Below are positions 7,326-8,028 of a DNA stretch of 8,028 nt, in pieces. The first letter of the stretch is position 1, and each line of letters opens with the position of its first letter. The stretch comes from Pseudomonadales bacterium. Lineage in GTDB: Bacteria; Pseudomonadota; Gammaproteobacteria; Steroidobacterales; Steroidobacteraceae. Under the pieces are notes generated by a model, which worked only from the letters and a program-made list of their open reading frames with translations, did not search any database and had not been told where the DNA came from. A program made the translations under genes and the position numbers. Location of the stretch: positions 1 to 8,028 of the forward strand of contig JAGRJB010000038.1 of assembly GCA_020442965.1 (NCBI GenBank), given 5' to 3'.

Positions 7326-7346
7326 GCGTCCTGTCAGGCAGGACGC
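7326..7346 (-). promoter_or_regulatory. Hairpin enclosing the helicase ribosome binding site
   Basis: A perfect 8-bp stem (GCGTCCTG and CAGGACGC) with a 5-base loop fills the gap between the barrel-protein stop and the helicase ATG. On the minus-strand transcript the 3' arm holds AGGA, the helicase Shine-Dalgarno, and ends two bases before the ATG. No T-run follows, so a classical terminator is unlikely. Occlusion of the ribosome site, or coupling to translation of the upstream gene, is the more natural reading. Confidence 0.5.
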
Positions 7347-8028
7347 TAACGTGCCGGACGCAGACTGTCGAGACTCAAATCTCTGAAAGTGTCCTGATCC
7401 GCCTTAATTCGGAATCTGAGAAAGGGACCTTGGTCGGTATAGCGGCTGGCCGCGAAATCTGCATCGCTGAAGCCCGCAAAATTGTAGCCAAGAGAAACCC
7501 AGACGTTGCGCGCAAAACTCACGCCGACATCCAGCCCGCTGGAATAGCGCAACACGTGCGCGGTCCAGGAGTTCAACGCGGCGCCGTGCAGGCCGAGATC
7601 GAAGCGGCTCGATAGCTGGCGGCGCACGTCGAAACCGGCGAGATCGCTGTAGCCGCTATAGCGCTCAGTCCCGAAGCTGCTGGTGACGAAGCGCGCACCA
7701 TACTGCAGCCCGATCTGCGTCGTATCATCCACCTGCCAATTGGCATGCAAATTGTTTATCAAACGGCGCGACTCGTACGAACCCGTAAGATCGCTGCGCT
7801 GGTCCAATTGCAACTCCAGCCGATCGAACACGATCCAAGCGCTGTCGATCGGGCGCAAAGCCCAGGCGAATCGCGCTGTCGCCTGCGTGGAATCCACCGC
7901 TGCTGCTCGCGTATCGAATGCCTGCAGCGCAAGCGACAGCGCATGACCGGCACGCGGCTCACGGTACCAGCCCGTTGTTAGACTCCAGCGGTCTTCGGAA
8001 TCAGCGGTGCGGCTCTCGACGCGCGGCG
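7346..8028 (-). CDS. C-terminal part of a probable outer-membrane beta-barrel protein, 5' end outside the window
   Basis: The frame is open from the right edge (base 8026) to TAG at 7348-7346, giving 226 visible residues; a GTG at 7897 is internal, not the start. The sequence is a series of short amphipathic strands with aromatic ends (WSLTTGWYREP, IGLQYGARFVTS, DVGVSFARNVWVSLGYNF, GPFLRFRIKAD), typical of a transmembrane beta-barrel. From memory, the end segment (VWVSLGYNFAGFSDADF...FLRFRIKADQDTF) resembles the C-terminal barrel on very large repeat-bearing surface proteins of Proteobacteria, but I cannot confirm that without a search. The last residue is Arg, not the usual terminal Phe, so assembly by the standard C-terminal signal is uncertain; an extra 10-15 residues follow the last strand. 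The helicase start lies 22 bases downstream. Function is unknown. Confidence 0.7.
   Translation of the reverse strand, partial: PRVESRTADSEDRWSLTTGWYREPRAGHALSLALQAFDTRAAAVDSTQATARFAWALRPIDSAWIVFDRLELQLDQRSDLTGSYESRRLINNLHANWQVDDTTQIGLQYGARFVTSSFGTERYSGYSDLAGFDVRRQLSSRFDLGLHGAALNSWTAHVLRYSSGLDVGVSFARNVWVSLGYNFAGFSDADFAASRYTDQGPFLRFRIKADQDTFRDLSLDSLRPAR

Noticed and set aside
7331..7337. CTGTCAG on the plus strand near the helicase start, resembling half a Pho box
   Set aside because: No second repeat at the required 11-base spacing, it lies on the wrong strand for the helicase gene, and the bases are explained by the hairpin.
7324..7400. Possible LexA site upstream of the helicase gene, as might be expected for a repair helicase
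   Set aside because: No CTGT-N8-ACAG pattern was found near the start; the only CTG/CAG symmetry has the wrong spacing and belongs to the hairpin.
7346..7897. A complete 183-aa gene starting at GTG 7897
   Set aside because: The frame continues without a stop to the window edge with the same barrel-like character, so this codon is internal to a larger protein.
1..8028. CRISPR arrays, transposases, tRNA or rRNA genes, attachment sites
   Set aside because: Reading the window showed no regularly spaced repeats, no transposase or integrase motifs, and no tRNA-like or rRNA-like stretches; coding genes account for nearly every base.

Overview
The window looks like ordinary chromosomal DNA from a GC-rich gammaproteobacterium. 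This rests on proteins that resemble gammaproteobacterial DapE, PhoB/PhoR/PhoU, DsbB, TsaB and YoaA closely, and on the tsaB-yoaA adjacency known from E. coli. No genus can be named from sequence alone. No mobile element, CRISPR array, tRNA or rRNA was seen, and almost all of the window is coding.

Layout. On the + strand, bases 1-1010 hold the 3' nine-tenths of dapE (lysine/diaminopimelate synthesis). All other genes lie on the - strand and converge on dapE. Read in their own direction from the right edge they are: the C-terminal part of a probable outer-membrane beta-barrel protein (8028-7346, 5' end outside the window); a YoaA/DinG-type iron-sulfur DNA helicase (7323-5347); tsaB for the tRNA t6A modification (5338-4529); phoB (start judged to be GTG at 4445, end 3750); phoR (3721-2399); phoU (2290-1562); and dsbB (1548-1021). 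Gaps are short (22, 8, 83, 28, 108 and 13 bases), so one or two operons are likely. The convergent dapE/dsbB junction carries a perfect 8-bp hairpin whose loop holds most of the dsbB stop codon.

How the genes work together. PhoR, PhoB and PhoU form the phosphate-starvation signalling module. PhoR is the membrane histidine kinase, PhoB the DNA-binding response regulator, and PhoU the negative modulator that normally relays the state of the Pst transporter. No pst genes are present in the window, so phoU is linked to phoBR rather than to pstSCAB. dsbB follows phoU by 13 bases and supplies oxidising power for periplasmic disulfides. tsaB and the helicase are housekeeping genes upstream. The most informative regulatory signal is a probable Pho box (4531-4548) overlapping the tsaB stop codon, with a -10 hexamer exactly 10 bases downstream. 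This suggests that phoB is autoregulated from a promoter at the end of tsaB, and it also argues for the GTG start of phoB. A second structure of interest is a hairpin (7326-7346) that contains the ribosome-binding site of the helicase gene.

Nothing here is clearly a new biological system. The points worth checking are regulatory: the Pho box, the hairpin over the helicase start, the phoBR-phoU-dsbB linkage, and the identity of the barrel protein at the right edge.
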